The notes under the pieces: generated by a model | What the model was told of the DNA's origin: nothing | Databases searched by the model: none | What the model saw: only the letters and a program-made list of their open reading frames with translations | Shown here: positions 47,501 to 57,906 of the stretch, piece by piece | Layout: every line of letters begins with the position of its first letter | How positions within the stretch are numbered: position 1 is the first letter of the stretch | Position numbers and translations under genes: made by a program | From: Romanomermis culicivorax | Taxonomy: Eukaryota; Nematoda; Enoplea; Mermithida; Mermithidae | Assembly (NCBI GenBank): GCA_963922205.1 | Contig: CAWUHX010000022.1 | Coordinates: 1,116,001 to 1,180,000, forward strand | DNA length: 64,000 bases | Direction: 5' to 3'

Positions 47501-50500
47501 TAGGGGTATGCGACCATTGGTCACAGTACTCACAGTACCAGCAAAGTATACATGACGTTGCTGACCCAAAAGAGGCTTAGGGAAGAAAGCTACTTCGGGC
47601 ACAGTTGCATATATTGAAGGTACGGGTGCAGTGAATTGTGTTAGCGAGCGAGGCTCAAGGACAATCAACTCCTGCAAGGGTAGTGCCCCACGAGCAGAAG
47701 GTGGATTGTGGATGAGGCCTTCACACGGAACTTGAAGTTCCTTGAACTGGAGAAAGGATTTCTCCCAGCTCAGGCTGACGCAATTGAAACGTCGGAGGAA
47801 GTTCGTCCCCAAGACTAGTTCAGCTGAACAATTCTCTTGAACCTGGACTTGAATCCGTTCAGAGACATCAGCCACTGTCACCGTGACATAGGCAGAGCCT
47901 AGCAGTAGAATCGGGGACCCATTGGCTGCTATGGGGCCAGCCCTAGTCTCTGTTAGTACCAAGTCGGGTAACTGAACCGCCAACTTGTGATCCAGGAGTG
48001 AGAAAACTGCTCCTGTATCAATTAGAGCTTTGGCCTCTACCCAATTGTTCAGTAGAACCTTGATATGAGGGGTCCTCATCTCAGTGGGGTAGAAAGCTGA
48101 TACTACATGACCTGGGTCAGGTACAGAGTCATCAAAGCTCGACTCTGGCGCATTGGTTCGCTTCGGTATGGCTAAGCCAGTGCATCTGAGTAAACCTACC
48201 AGAGCATAACCAACTGATGTTTCCGGATTGGCCTTAGGAGTTGGATGGACCTGAACAGTGAGTACATGATCTGATCTCTCTCCTGAGCTCTGAGTAGCTC
48301 CTAGTGATTCAACCTCACCATCGGAGAGTGGTGGCACCTCTAGTACAGGGGATGCAGGTGCATCAGAGTCACTAGGCTTGTGAAAACGGCCTTTCTCTAG
48401 TGTAACTGGAGAATTTCCAGGCGGGGGTCGAGGACAGTTTGACCCTGACCTGGCCATGGAATGACCACTAGCCCGTCTAGAAGAGGTCCTACTTCCTCTG
48501 GTTGACCCACGGGATGAGGCAATGGAGGAAGCTCGCAAGGGTGGCCGAGAAAGGGACGAAGTCCTTGATCTTGATCGAGACCCGGACCTGTGGGAGGCCC
48601 TTGACAGTGAATGTGTGTTCTCCCACCAGGGTTCGATCTGATCAATCTCAGCTGCTGTCAACAGAAGTGACAGCTCTACCGCATTCAATCGACAGATATG
48701 TTGTTGGTAGTCAAATGTAATATTCTGGAATTGTTCTAAAAAGTCCAATCCAAGAATCAGATCGACCGGTGCCCAGAAAGGAGACGTAGTCTTACACACA
48801 TGGAGATGTATATCCACTCCTGTGTGTGGCTGACGGGTTCCCGGCAACATTATCTCATACGGTCCTGAAAGGAGAGTATGGACAGCTTTACCATTGATAC
48901 TCATCAATGGATTAAAGTCGTGATGTTGCTGGAAGGCCATCGCGGCCTTCGGACTTTCTTTGATCAGCGCTTTGTGAAGGTTCTGACTAATGGTAGTCCG
49001 TGGACAACCAGTATCAAGGAAAGCTGGAGTTTCCTTGTGGTCAACGAGTACAACAAAACACAGGGTGATCCTGTCTAACTGGGTTGGCACATCGTTCTGT
49101 ACGTAATGAAAACCTACCCAACGCTGAACTTTCCGGAGGAGGTTCAACAGAGAGTATTGGCTAACAAACCGAACCTGTCTTTTGCGCAGGCGGTAACTGA
49201 GGTAATAGGAGATCCTGACGTAGATTAGAAATCCTGTACCGGCCAGTACTGCCAGGGCAATAAGTGTGTTAAAGATTAGCTGCACTGATCCGCTCAAAAG
49301 AGACTGTAAGCCCTGCATGAGGTTGTGCTGCTGACCAGTAATCACATGGTTTGCTGCCAGACCAACACCTTCCAGTGAGGCTCTGATGTCAGTCCCTACC
49401 CCTGCAACCGCCTGATACAGGGTATCTGGTTGTAGGGATAAACCAGACGTATAGTTTACCAACCGGTTCAAGACTGCTTCAATTTGCTCAGTCTTGTAAA
49501 CGTACTGTTTAAAGAAAGCAAAACTAGAAGGGGTCATTGCCAACTGATCATGAAAGAGCGCAGGAGCGTCAAAGTGAGTGACGTTGAAGTGCTGTTTCCA
49601 GAACAGCTCCAGCGGAATATGGCTCACATGGACCGTCCCAGATTCAGTAAACCAGCCAGAGCGATTTCGGAAAATCCCTGTAAAGTGGTGGTCACAGGGC
49701 ACCTTTGGACTGAATTTAGTGAGATCTGGGCCACCGGGGGTGGCAAAATAAATGGCACCGCCAACCTGTACGGGTAGATACTTGTAACAGGTGTCTCCCA
49801 CTCGGTATGAATGATAGACATAAGTGGCGTTGACCTTTTGACACGGCCATATCGTCAGTGCTTCACCCCTAAATTCCGCCGTCAGGTCATTCCTCTGAAG
49901 GAATGCCCGGGCTCCTAGTGTAGGGTCAAAACGAAGCAACTGCCAAGTCAGATCAAGGTAGCGTTGAACGTGAGAACACAACTCTAGCCACATGAATCGA
50001 AAATTGTTAATTTCTGACTCTTTGATCTGCTGAGCCAGGTAATTCAGTTTGGCATTGACGGGGTCAGGGACGGAGTCCTTTGCCAATCCGAATAACCTCT
50101 GGGTCAGATTAAATCTTCCGTGGATGCGTAGAAGAAGACCCTGATCCGTTCGCACTGTGTTCAACCGGAGGTCAGGACACAGTCGAAATACGCGAGAGTT
50201 TCCCGGGATCTTCAGGGCAACTTGCAAATCATCGATGATGATGTGGTTCCCTGATACAGACGCAGTGTAATTACCTTGTGGCCGATAATGGCACTGTGCT
50301 GTAAAGTTTGTGGCAGGCCAAACAATTACCCCGTCTAGAGTAGTGCATTGACCTGCAGTGGGACTGCATCCACCTACATCTCCTAAGGTACTTAGAGCTG
50401 TAGTGCCATCCCATGAAGCGACCTGTCCCTCCTCGATGAAAAGGTTAGTCACTGTCTTGCAGACGTCATTGCAGCACCATGAGTACATCACCTCCAGTGT

Positions 50501-52588
50501 TTGGTTAGTGCTATAAAAGCCAGGACGTATTTCCACAAGCTTTTGTAAACCAAACACTTTCGTGTGATGTGCTAGAGTACACGCCGCAGGCGGGAGGTGC
50601 TGAGTAGTAATGACGTCTGCAGTAATGCCCCTAGATCCGAAAAAACCAGTGTTTGTACATACCTTACGATTCCGCAAGGTACATTTCCATGCTTTAGTCG
50701 TGATTGGATCAGAAATAGGTACATATACTGTAACGTTCATGCGTCGTGGACTCCACGAAGATTTTGGTGGTTTGCATTCAACTTTTTGAGGTAGCTCAAG
50801 TGGATGACCGCTTCTTGAAAGACCACAAAATTGGTATTGAGTAGCATGTGTTGCAGAGCTCAGTCCTAAGAACAGTAGTGTCACGAAGGCCCAATTTATT
50901 ACAAACAAAATATTTACAAACGGTGTCTGCAAATTTACACCAAAATTTACAGTTTTCACCCGTCGGGCGGCTTCATTCTTCGACGTCGTCGTGGTCGGAC
51001 GACGCGGGCTCTTCTCCGGGGAAGTCGATGACCAAGCCTCCTCCGGGGTGGACTTCTCGAAGAACGCCAATCTTCGGGGACCGGGGGACGGTAGCCATCG
51101 GAAATGGCGACGCCTCGGTGACATTGACAGCGTTGTGAATGGCGGGCAAGGGTTCTCCAAAGGCGTTGGCGACCGGTTGCTGTGGCGCAATCGCCACCAG
51201 AGTTTGGGCTCCCGTCGTCGTTGTCGTCGGTGACGTTGCAACAACTGCTGTGGGCCGCACGTTGCGACTGGCCTTTTCCACAGCGCGGCGGACGGCGTCC
51301 ACTGCCGGTGATGACGGTTCACCGTCCAACAGGATCTTGTCCACCGGGGTGGCGCAAATAGTTCCGTCGGCGATAAACTCGAGCGCCCGTCGAGCGACGT
51401 CGGGTCCCAAAATCCGCAACACCGCCGGTGCCGATAGCATGACGTCGGCGGCCGTAAGCGCCTCAACCTCGAACGGCTCGTTGAGTAGCGCCCAGGGGAG
51501 GTGCGGATACTTTTTGGCCAAATTGGTTGACCAAGCAGCCCACATCGCTTCGGTGACGGATGAGGAATCTGTAAGCAAGAGATCATTAAAGCCGGTGACT
51601 TGTAAGGATATCTAATTTTTGAACTTGAAACTTCAGAAAAAGAAGGCAGTTTACCTATCAGATTCATTGATTCCAGTTGACCGACGACCTCCAACGCGGA
51701 GTCCGTGGGAATTCCGGGCGGCGGTCCCTGGTTGATAACACGTGCCGGTGGCGCCGTTGTACCTTCCGTCGGTCGATACGACGCGATTATGCTGACGTCG
51801 CCAGTCGTTTTCGGTGTCGCTGACGGGTTTACGTTGACCGGCGTCACATATTTCGGTGGTGGCGGCGGAAAAGTTGACAATGGGGTCGCCGAAACCACTG
51901 CTGTAGCTGAAAAACCAATACTGATTACGCAGACAGGATAACACAGTTGTGAGCGATCCGCCAGGTGTTCAGCCAAAACTTCATCATCCAGATCAAATAA
52001 ATCTGGGTGAAGAAGACTGTCCGTAACCCCTACAGCATTATTTTGCCGATATTGGTTCCCTGTCCCGTGAGGAGTTGGATTAGCATACCTCCGAAAATTT
52101 CCACTTGCCCCCTGAGGAGAGTAACCAGAATTACCAAAATTAGTCTCACCAGGCAGTGTCGAATTTCGATTGGGGCAAGCCGTTGCCCGGTGCACTCGTA
52201 GTTTTCGACAATGCGGGCAGGGTCTGTCGCATCGGTCAGTCGGGTGCGCCCTCGTTCGACAAAAATAGCAACGGCTGGCGCCGGTGGCGGAGGCGGTGCT
52301 AGGGCTGGCGCTATCGGGATTTTGCGCCCGGCAAGTAGCGTGGTTGTGGGTGCAGCGTCCATGGTAGGAGCACATCTGTAGATGTGCCCCTGACGGGCGA
52401 TCGCCGGCGGCTTGGACACGCGTCGACGGCGTCGATGACGGCGTCAAATTTCTCGAAGGCGGCGCCGATTGCTGAGCCGTAAGTCGCGCAATGTGAGCCG
52501 TGAGCCGGGCCATCTCCGATTGCAAACGTCGAACCTCATCGGACGGCGTGGCCGACGGACGTTGAGCGGTGCTCCTTTGATTCCACAT
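44570..52588 (-). CDS. Retroelement 2 polyprotein: Gag-Env-PR-PR-RT-RH-IN, 2672-codon ORF
   Basis: A single open frame. Residues 73-140 hold three Gag zinc sites ([43 protein letters not shown]) after a coiled coil; no typical capsid domain is seen. Residues about 312-538 are Arg/Pro/Ser-rich and are probably not the natural protein, because a predicted intron moves Gag into another frame. Env occupies about 555-1130. A first retropepsin-like unit lies at about 1178-1300 ([22 protein letters not shown]). An Arg-Ser linker is at about 1330-1380. A second retropepsin lies at about 1518-1602 ([21 protein letters not shown]). RT has YLDD at about 1945. RNase H has LQTDAS, ELETLAV and QTDH. Integrase has its HHCC site, [23 protein letters not shown] and DGPYFV near 2640. 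Catalytic residues are intact despite the missing LTR pair. Confidence 0.85.
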   Translation of the reverse strand: MWNQRSTAQRPSATPSDEVRRLQSEMARLTAHIARLTAQQSAPPSRNLTPSSTPSTRVQAAGDRPSGAHLQMCSYHGRCTHNHATCRAQNPDSASPSTASATGASRCYFCRTRAHPTDRCDRPCPHCRKLRVHRATACPNRNSTLPGETNFGNSGYSPQGASGNFRRYANPTPHGTGNQYRQNNAVGVTDSLLHPDLFDLDDEVLAEHLADRSQLCYPVCVISIGFSATAVVSATPLSTFPPPPPKYVTPVNVNPSATPKTTGDVSIIASYRPTEGTTAPPARVINQGPPPGIPTDSALEVVGQLESMNLIGKLPSFSEVSSSKIRYPYKSPALMISCLQIPHPSPKRCGLLGQPIWPKSIRTSPGRYSTSRSRLRRLRPPTSCYRHRRCCGFWDPTSLDGRSSLSPTELFAPPRWTRSCWTVNRHHRQWTPSAALWKRPVATCGPQQLLQRHRRQRRREPKLWWRLRHSNRSPTPLENPCPPFTTLSMSPRRRHFRWLPSPGPRRLAFFEKSTPEEAWSSTSPEKSPRRPTTTTSKNEAARRVKTVNFGVNLQTPFVNILFVINWAFVTLLFLGLSSATHATQYQFCGLSRSGHPLELPQKVECKPPKSSWSPRRMNVTVYVPISDPITTKAWKCTLRNRKVCTNTGFFGSRGITADVITTQHLPPAACTLAHHTKVFGLQKLVEIRPGFYSTNQTLEVMYSWCCNDVCKTVTNLFIEEGQVASWDGTTALSTLGDVGGCSPTAGQCTTLDGVIVWPATNFTAQCHYRPQGNYTASVSGNHIIIDDLQVALKIPGNSRVFRLCPDLRLNTVRTDQGLLLRIHGRFNLTQRLFGLAKDSVPDPVNAKLNYLAQQIKESEINNFRFMWLELCSHVQRYLDLTWQLLRFDPTLGARAFLQRNDLTAEFRGEALTIWPCQKVNATYVYHSYRVGDTCYKYLPVQVGGAIYFATPGGPDLTKFSPKVPCDHHFTGIFRNRSGWFTESGTVHVSHIPLELFWKQHFNVTHFDAPALFHDQLAMTPSSFAFFKQYVYKTEQIEAVLNRLVNYTSGLSLQPDTLYQAVAGVGTDIRASLEGVGLAANHVITGQQHNLMQGLQSLLSGSVQLIFNTLIALAVLAGTGFLIYVRISYYLSYRLRKRQVRFVSQYSLLNLLRKVQRWVGFHYVQNDVPTQLDRITLCFVVLVDHKETPAFLDTGCPRTTISQNLHKALIKESPKAAMAFQQHHDFNPLMSINGKAVHTLLSGPYEIMLPGTRQPHTGVDIHLHVCKTTSPFWAPVDLILGLDFLEQFQNITFDYQQHICRLNAVELSLLLTAAEIDQIEPWWENTHSLSRASHRSGSRSRSRTSSLSRPPLRASSIASSRGSTRGSRTSSRRASGHSMARSGSNCPRPPPGNSPVTLEKGRFHKPSDSDAPASPVLEVPPLSDGEVESLGATQSSGERSDHVLTVQVHPTPKANPETSVGYALVGLLRCTGLAIPKRTNAPESSFDDSVPDPGHVVSAFYPTEMRTPHIKVLLNNWVEAKALIDTGAVFSLLDHKLAVQLPDLVLTETRAGPIAANGSPILLLGSAYVTVTVADVSERIQVQVQENCSAELVLGTNFLRRFNCVSLSWEKSFLQFKELQVPCEGLIHNPPSARGALPLQELIVLEPRSLTQFTAPVPSIYATVPEVAFFPKPLLGQQRHVYFAGTVSTVTNGRIPLQVVNPSTYAVVLYPHTTIGHVQMHTDSSQGSAVKSDTILDCKWVEANAVISSDISSQDKTALLNLLVAFTDLYAVDEKDTGSTDLVHHEISTGDARPVRRFPYRTAPKEKDLIIQEVKVLQEKGIIRPSTSPWATNTVLVRKKNGSHRMCIDFRGLNEVTKKDVYPLPRIDDILDTLKGVKYFTTLDQANAYWSIPIAEADKEKTAFNTPIGLYEFNYLPFGLCNAPGTFQRLMDLLLTGLQWRTALTYLDDILVFGNSHIQMLERLTDVFTHLHQGGMKLRLSKCKFSHSEVEYLGYRISQKGLEPDKVKLAAVQDLPIPQNAKDIKSFLGLVSYYRRFIPGCAQLSEPLTKLLRKEVTFQWSKPQQTAFDELRKLLLNPPVLPHADFTKSFILQTDASISGIGAVLSQLDENGYDHPVAYTSRGLTAAEKNSTITELETLAVVHFVKHFRPYLFQHEVVVQTDHTAVKAVLEKPNPSSRIARWGLALAEFKLTIRPRKGRSNGNADALSRLPDPNSLAGESIDDIPLYRHEGEVMMISDGAQRLANSSQRTTNGAQHLARSESYAEISQDAQHHDLLATQFEDPELASILRSLKPYGDQNDVNGYHLLDNILQKWTGESNKIVVPPSMVTTIIEAHHDDILAGHFGAKRTARLIARRYHWPSLSADVKSFCQRCDLCQRNKPARQKTRATLKPISITGPFHRVGVDCMGPMTTSENGNRFIVVFIDYFTKWVEAFATPDITAQTIAWLFVTQIVCRHGAPQILQSDHGTDFTSKLMTEITAICSTKKIHSTAYHPMTNGEVERANQTLATQLRMYVHQGHTDWDEHLPYSVFAVNISMNESTGYSPFELMYGRTPMLPVDAALSFNPQAHIIDVSTYDMEVKRHFTNALTLIQSRIERSQAAYARSYDRMARDVSYKVGDRVLKLGTTGKRGLTPKLLPIYDGPYFVTNVAYPNVTIRLETDQEDTVHVNQLRR
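47759..49057 (-). other. Two retropepsin-like domains in tandem (polyprotein 2)
   Basis: The first unit (49057-48689) has FLDTGC and, ~85 residues on, LILGLDFL. The second (48061-47759) has LIDTGA and LVLGTNFL. Both pairs match the D-T/S-G and h-L-G signatures of retropepsins. They are separated by about 200 residues, including an SR-dipeptide-rich stretch. Retroelement 1 has only the second type. Retropepsins act as dimers, so the pair could form an internal heterodimer, or the first may be a diverged duplicate. Confidence 0.7.
49199..50926 (-). other. Envelope-like glycoprotein region inside polyprotein 2 (residues about 555-1130)
   Basis: Starts with a hydrophobic signal ([20 protein letters not shown]), followed by a Cys-rich ectodomain with glycosylation sites and a membrane helix (about residues 1102-1124) with a basic tail. 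It aligns along its length with the Env-like region of retroelement 1, including [21 protein letters not shown] and [10 protein letters not shown]. There is no Met at the start in this frame, so expression needs fusion to Gag, frameshifting or another splice. Confidence 0.78.
50973..52588 (-). CDS. Predicted spliced Gag of retroelement 2 (509 aa, two exons)
   Basis: Exon 52588-51655 ends ATAG before GTAAAC, and exon 51568-50973 follows TTGCTTACAG. Joining gives a 1530-nt frame ending TGA at 50973-50975. The second exon's frame reads as an Ala/Val/Glu-rich globular protein (for example [31 protein letters not shown]). The frame of the long ORF over the same bases is Arg-rich and unstructured. 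This suggests that splicing gives the natural Gag C-terminus. To reach Env-Pol from this mRNA a +1 shift near 50973 would be needed. The alternative is that both unspliced and spliced RNAs are translated. Confidence 0.55.
51569..51654 (-). other. Predicted 86-bp intron in gag of retroelement 2
   Basis: Donor ATAG/GTAAAC and acceptor TCTCTTGCTTACAG/ATTCC. Its length is not a multiple of three and it has no in-frame stop, so retention and removal both leave open frames that diverge for about 200 codons. Confidence 0.55.
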
Positions 52589-52617
52589 TGACCTGACGTT
52601 GTCGGCGGTCCTTTGTT

Positions 52618-52830
52618 CTGAAGAGAAAACAGCATTAGATGGGGCAGTATACCTAATCTCATCCTGAAAAATCTGTGATTCCGCGTAACAGGCTGCTTTG
52701 AGAGTCTCTTCAAGAGTTGTGAACAGAAAACAAACAAAAAGGAAAGAAGAGAAAACAAAACCAATGAAAGGAAAACAGGAAAAATAAAAACAACATGAAA
52801 TTAAAGGAAAAAGAATGGAAAATAACTTAC
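52618..52830 (-). other. Predicted 5' leader intron of retroelement 2
   Basis: Donor ATCCACG/GTAAGTTATT at 52831/52830 is a near-perfect consensus. Acceptor TTTTCTCTTCAG/AACAAAGG ends at 52618. The leader exon would run upstream from 52831, and the ATG at 52588 would be the main start. Confidence 0.5.
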
Positions 52831-52980
52831 CGTGGATACATTTATTTTGAGGCGGCTAGTTGAACGGTTTTCCTCTAATGAAGTTTACATTAAGGATACT
52901 TATGATTCTAATAAACGGTGGGCCGTTTATTAGATGGCGCCGTTTATTTGAGTGCGCCTTTTATAGGAATAAATACGGTA
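52831..52980 (-). promoter_or_regulatory. Candidate promoter/leader exon or DNA-transposon end upstream of retroelement 2
   Basis: The coding strand has CCTATAAAAGGCG (52956-52968) followed by repeated AAATAAACGGC motifs and a perfect hairpin TAATAAACGGCCCACCGTTTATTA-like pair (about 52906-52930). The TATA box and the downstream splice donor suggest a promoter plus leader exon. The TACCGTATTTATTC start and the repeated ATAAACGGC motif also resemble termini of pogo/Tigger-type transposons, so a transposon end may be serving as promoter. Confidence 0.4.
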
Positions 52981-53229
52981 TAACAATGACTTTGAAAACA
53001 AATCAAAAATCTACCGACGAACGGTTGCAGACCATTTTCAAACTGCAATTTTTGAAACGTTGTGTATTCTGTGTAGTAAAAAGATCAGTTTTGCATTCAG
53101 AATGCGGAGCTACTGAAGATCAGTAGCATGTTGACTGTGTCGTTTTGACTCATCGATTAAAAGCAGTATTTACTGTGAGATGACCAAAATTCATTCTATG
53201 TCGGCTCCGATTCAGGTTTTTTTGCACTC

Positions 53230-53710
53230 AGCAGTCAGCAACTAAATTTCGGGCTGTGCAACCAAATTTTTTCTGCCAAGTTGCACAGTGCAACTTGAGG
53301 CCTGACTGCTCTTCTGATTAGGTGACTGGGTTTTCTGTCTGTAGATGCATTTTTATGCGTTCTAAAATGGAAAAAAAAGAAAATTTTCCGGCGCTTTGCG
53401 CCGGGTTTCAATTCATTTATGATTTTTTATATTATTCTAGGGTGTGGTTATAAAAGGTCATTCTAGTTAGTGCTTATAGGTTCTAATTATCAACATATTA
53501 TGGATGAATGTTTGATCCTGTATTGTTTGTTGACGAATTTGATGAAAACTAACATTTTTCTCGGTCATTTTCCCAAAATTTTTGTGGTCTTCATTAAAAT
53601 TTTGACTTTCATGTGATAAAAACATTTTGAGTGTATAAATTTTTGCCGATTGAAAGATCCAAATTCTTAGTCGCTTGCCTAGTTGTTGAATTTTAGTTTG
53701 TCCGACCAGC
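53230..53710 (+). repeat. Interspersed CGGCGC/GTTGCAC repeat, copy 2 (inverted relative to 27800-28070)
   Basis: Contains CAAGTTGCACAGTGCAACTTGAG, GGTTTTCTGTC, a CCGGCGCTTTGCGCCGGG-like hairpin near 53388-53405 and TATATTATTCTAGGG in the same order as the other copies. Non-coding. Confidence 0.65.
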
Positions 53711-53713
53711 ATA

Positions 53714-54660
53714 TGTAATTGGGGGGGGGGAAGTGCTATGGGAACCATACATGTAATTGGGGGCATACCTGTACTTGGGAGGGGGGTTTGGGGGGGGGGG
53801 GACCCCCCCAACTCGGCCAACCCTGTACCCAAAATCGTTTCCCCCCCAACCCCCCCAGTTTGGAAAAAATTAAAAAAATTTTCAAAAAAGTGTATGTTTT
53901 TTGGGAAAAATTTCGACTTTTTCCTACCCCCCCCCCCCAAAATTTCGGATTTACCTCCCCCCAACTGGTCGGAGGTCTTACAGGTATGATTGGGGGGGAA
54001 GTGCTATGGGAACCCCACCCCCAGAAATCGTCGACCATATGGCTAGCCATTGGGCGACCGCCCCCCAGGATTTTCCAATCCTATGGCTAGCCATATGGTA
54101 GCCCTAGGGACCCCCATACTCTTGGTCGGAAAAATACTGGAAAATGTCAATTTTTTGTTGGAAAATGTCAATTTTTGAACTAAAAATGGTCAAAAACGTC
54201 AATTGTCTCGGCGCTTCGCGCCATAGATACATTTTTAATCATTTTTTTAGACAAAAATTACTATTTTGTGAACCGTTTTTCGGACTTTTTCTCGTGAAAA
54301 AATTAATATTTCTTTCTTTCAGAGACTTCTCCCCCCAAAATTTTGGGAATTACTGACCCCCGGCCCAAAAAAAGTGACCCGACCTCCCCCCAGACCACAC
54401 CTGTAAGATCTCCGACCAGTTGGAGGGGGGGGGGAGGAAAAAGTCGAAATTTTTCCCAAAACAGGCCAAAAAACATGCACTTTTTTGAAAATTTTTTTAT
54501 TTTTTTCCAAACTGGGGGGGGGGGGGGGTTGGGGGGAATGATTTTGGGTACAGGGTTGGCCAAGTTGGGGGGGGGGGGTAGTCCCCCCCAATCCCTCTCA
54601 AGTACAGGTATGCCCCAGACCTCGGGGCTCCGTTACATGTATGTCCCCCCCAGGATTTTC
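53714..54660. repeat. G/C-run foldback repeat pair
   Basis: The left block (about 53714-54110) contains CAACTCGGCCAACCCTGTACCCAAAATCG, a run of Cs, then AGTTTGGAAAAAATTAAAAAAA. The right block (about 54420-54660) contains the complement in reverse order. Homopolymer runs of G or C of 8-13 bases occur at many points. Overlapping Pro/Gly-rich frames on all strands reflect these runs and are not genes. A 54040-54400 segment recurs directly at 56149-56460. Confidence 0.65.
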
Positions 54661-54671
54661 CAATCCTATGG

Positions 54672-56148
54672 CAGAGTTCATGCGCGTCCTTGAAATCCTT
54701 GAAATCCTTGAATTGTCCTTATTTTTGAAAGCCGTCCTTGAAATCCTGGAATTGTCCTTGAATTCTGGAAAAAAAGAGAAATGCCCTTGAATTTTCTCAA
54801 AGTTCATGGCGTGAAATTAATTTTGAGGAAAAAACGTCAAAAATTTCCGGCGCTCCGCGCCAAAAAACGTTGTTCTCTTTTCAACTCTTAGTTGTGACTT
54901 TTCTGCTTTGTTTTTATTTTTCATTTATATACCAACTGCCCAGAATTCTGCTGACAAATGGTTTTTTTTCCTTCGCAGGTGTACCCTCATCCTTTTTCTG
55001 CATTGCATGGATTACGCCTCTATCTCAGGATTGTATTAGTGTAATGTCTTCTCACCAACAGTAATCAGGCACCTATAAAAATTATCGTGATCAGTGCACC
55101 ACTTTCAGTACTGTTTAACCTGTGAAAGCTAAAATCTAGGTACCAAAACTTTGTTTTTATAGTCTTACAACTGGGCATGTATGAATAATTCTTGTGAAAC
55201 TCTTAGGCCTTGTTTAAAAGTCACTGTATAACGAAACGAAATTATACACATCCAATAGATAAGTGAAAATTCAGATAAAATCTGCATCAACTGCTGAAAG
55301 TATAGTGATGTTGCTGCAGATAATAGAAAAGACATCAGCTATGAGCCAGCAAGTGGAATACGCCAACCTTCAAGGTATCTTCACGATGAGCACTTTGTCT
55401 GCATATAACGTTTCCTTGATGTTAGCAAAAGTTAAGGTAACCAAATTGAATGAGGATTCCCATTTTGTTAGTGCATATCTATTTTTTAACACAGGAAGTC
55501 AGAAGAATCTATTTCCAATGCTGTCTGAGCAAAATTATGGGATTGAATTATGTGGAATTAATCAATTAATTAATGTGAATTGTGTGAAATTATGTGTAAT
55601 AAGCAAACAATTTTTGTAATTATAGTTTCTGGTTGGTCGAAAGGTTGCGAGTTGATGGATCACAATCTGCATTGTATTCAAGATGTCAGTAATTGAGCAA
55701 ACTTAATTGCATCTGAGCGAGTTGCAGTTGAGTGGTTTGGGATAGCTTATCATGTTTTTCGTGTTGGATAGAATCTGTGATGCAAATCCTGATAGACTGT
55801 GTAAACACAAGGTCGTTGTCCTGGTCAATGAATTGCAATAATACATGGAGAGTGAATATATTTTCAGGGTTTGGAATTGCTCGAGGTTTCGATGATGATT
55901 TAATGTAAAGGTATGTGTCTGGTATGTGTGGTATGTCTTCCAAGTTGAACACTGGTTTGTCTTTGTGGTTGATTATGTCTAGGGCTGATATGGGATTGAT
56001 TTTTCTGAGGATGCTTGGCTATTTCCTTTTGCCATTCTGGAGTATCACTATTTTTTGATGAAAATAGTCCTTGAAGGATGAAAATTTGTTTCCTTAAAAT
56101 CCTTGAATTGTCCTTGAATTTCATTTTCAAAAGGGCGCATGAACCCTG
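54672..56148. mobile_element. DNA transposon with 6-bp duplication, 1477 bp, inserted in a repeat
   Basis: Ends are CAGAGTTCATGCGC and GCGCATGAACCCTG (inverted), with CTATGG on both sides (54666-54671, 56149-56154). The empty-site sequence is seen in the homologous repeat at about 54067-54110, which confirms the insertion point. Both subterminal regions carry CCTTGAAATCCTTGAATTGTCC repeats. A plus-strand 118-codon frame (55263-55619) has no recognised domain. Superfamily not settled: the termini look hAT-like but the duplication is 6 rather than 8 bp. Confidence 0.7.
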
Positions 56149-56460
56149 CTATGGGTAGCCGTAGGAACCCCCATACTTTTTGTCGGAAAAATACTGAAAA
56201 ATGTTAATTTTTTGATGAAAAATGTCAATCTTTTGAACAAAAAATGGTCAAAAATGTAAATTTTCTGGGTGCTCCGCGCTATGAATACACTTTTTCGGTC
56301 TTTTTTTGAAAAAATTGCTATTTTTTAAACTATTTTTCGGACTTTTTTTCGTGAAAAAATCGATTTTTTGTGCTTGAAAGACCCCTCCGCCCCAAAATTT
56401 TGGGAATTACCGACCCCCGGCCCCAAAAAAGTCGTTCGACTCCCCCCCAGACCTCAGGGC
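56149..56460. repeat. Second copy of the G/C-run repeat segment
   Basis: Direct relative of 54040-54400: AACCCCCATACT, TCGGAAAAATACTG, a GCTCCGCGC hairpin and CCCCAAAATTTTGGGAATTACC occur in the same order. It was split from its left half by the element at 54672-56148. Confidence 0.7.
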
Positions 56461-56679
56461 TCCATTACATGTATGCCGACCAGTGGCTAATACAGGCCCG
56501 GTGACATGGTGACATGTCACTAAGCTGAAAAAGTTTTCAAGTTTTTTTCTTACTGTAAAAAATGTTCTGCTAATTTTTATGCGGCGAAATTTATGCATTC
56601 TGTCTGTTCTGTATGTCATCCTTCCTTGTGCCTTGTCATTATTATCTGTCGTCCTATCCTATCCTATCCTACTGATTCT

Positions 56680-57406
56680 TAGGGCTGTATCAATCAGAGA
56701 ATTTTAGTAATTTTGAGTTCGAGTTTGCTCCTTTTGCTTTTCCGAGTTCGAGTTCGAATTTGCTCCTTTTGCTTTTCCGAGTTCGAGTTTAAAAATTTTT
56801 CCGGGTCGAGTTCGAGTAATTCACTATTGTATATAAGCGTCCATTTTGTTACATAAATGACAGTCAATATTATTATGCACCTGGTCTGGTACAACTGAAC
56901 TACATAGAACTGTTTAGCATATGTCATAGTTACTAGGTATAGAATATTTATTTTGTATTACCACACCAATTATACGTTTTATCTATTTGAGCAATATTTG
57001 ACTTGACATCATTAATAAAATGCCTAGAAAAAGTATTATTTGGGATGGCTTTGAAGAAATTGTTTATCAGGCAATCAAGCAGAACGTCTATTGTTTTGCA
57101 AGTTGAATTTGATTGAAACAAAATTCAAATATTGATTCATTGATAATGAAAAATGTGGTTTGTTAGACAAATAAAATGTTTGGGAAATTATGTTACTTAT
57201 GACATATCTTTATCTTAAACACTAAGCAGGATTTCTTAATTCCATTATATTTTAAAGTTTAAACTCGAAAAGAACTCGAAATAATGGTTGAAAAAAATCG
57301 AGTCCGAGTTCGAGTTTTAAATTTCGAAGTTTTCCAGTTCGAGTTCGAGTTGCCAAAATTGTCAAGTTTTAATTGAGTTCGAGTTCGAGTACTCGAAACA
57401 GCCCTG
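56680..57406. mobile_element. Non-autonomous hAT element, 727 bp, perfect 8-bp duplication
   Basis: CTGATTCT lies at 56672-56679 and 57407-57414. Ends are TAGGGCTGTAT and GAAACAGCCCTG. Many GAGTTCGAGTT repeats sit inside both ends (56705-56825, 57265-57395). An ATCCT pentamer repeat lies immediately to the left (56652-56671). No transposase. Confidence 0.85.
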
Positions 57407-57446
57407 CTGATTCTGATTAAGTACAGATTTTTTTGGGACTTGGAAT

Positions 57447-57665
57447 ACAACACAAAAAACACAAAAAAACACAAAAACACAAAAAAAGAACACAAAAACA
57501 CAAAACACAAAAAAACACAAAAAACACAAAACAAAACACAAAAACAAACAAATACATAAACACAAAAAAACACAAAAAACACAAAAAAAACAAACACAAA
57601 AAAACACAAAAAACACAAAAAGACACAAAAATAACAACAAAACACAAAAACACAAAAAAAGAAGA
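57447..57665. repeat. ACACAAAAA microsatellite
   Basis: About 220 bp of CACAAAAA/ACAAAAACAC units. The Phe/Cys/Val-rich frames on the complement are repeat by-products. Confidence 0.9.
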
Positions 57666-57748
57666 TATATAAATTTTGGAAAAATATTTTTTGGTTTTGT
57701 CTGATAATTGTGCATGTATGCGTGACGGCTCTTATGATTAGGTTATAA

Positions 57749-57898
57749 CAGGGCCATGCGCATGATTTTTTCATGGGGGAGCAGACTACATTTTTTTACT
57801 GAATAGCCCCAGAAAATGTTGATTTTACGCAATATACTGTGTGCATGCTGCCTCAATAGGGGACGGCCGCCCCCCGCTCCCCATTGTGCACGGCCCTG
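57749..57898. mobile_element. Short hAT copy (150 bp), relative of 10157-11100
   Basis: Ends CAGGGCCATGCGCA and GTGCACGGCCCTG, flanked by GGTTATAA (57741-57748) and GATTATAA (57899-57906), an 8-bp duplication with one change. The internal TTTACTGAATAGCCCCAGAAAAT block matches the right part of the 10157 element inverted. It is probably an internal deletion derivative. Confidence 0.82.
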
Positions 57899-57906
57899 GA
57901 TTATAA

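Noticed and set aside
45194-51615. Long plus-strand frames opposite the element 2 ORF (for example 45194-45616, 46631-47065, 51139-51615)
   Set aside because: Antisense shadows of conserved protease, RT, integrase and gag codons.
52444-52764. 106-codon minus-strand frame upstream of the element 2 polyprotein start
   Set aside because: It crosses the predicted leader intron; the hydrophobic first part is intronic and the rest is an alternative frame of gag.
53467-54101. Several overlapping Pro/Gly-rich frames on both strands
   Set aside because: They follow G and C homopolymer runs in a foldback repeat.
57259-57774. 171-codon minus-strand frame rich in Phe, Val and Cys
   Set aside because: Produced by an ACACAAAAA microsatellite and the end of a hAT element.
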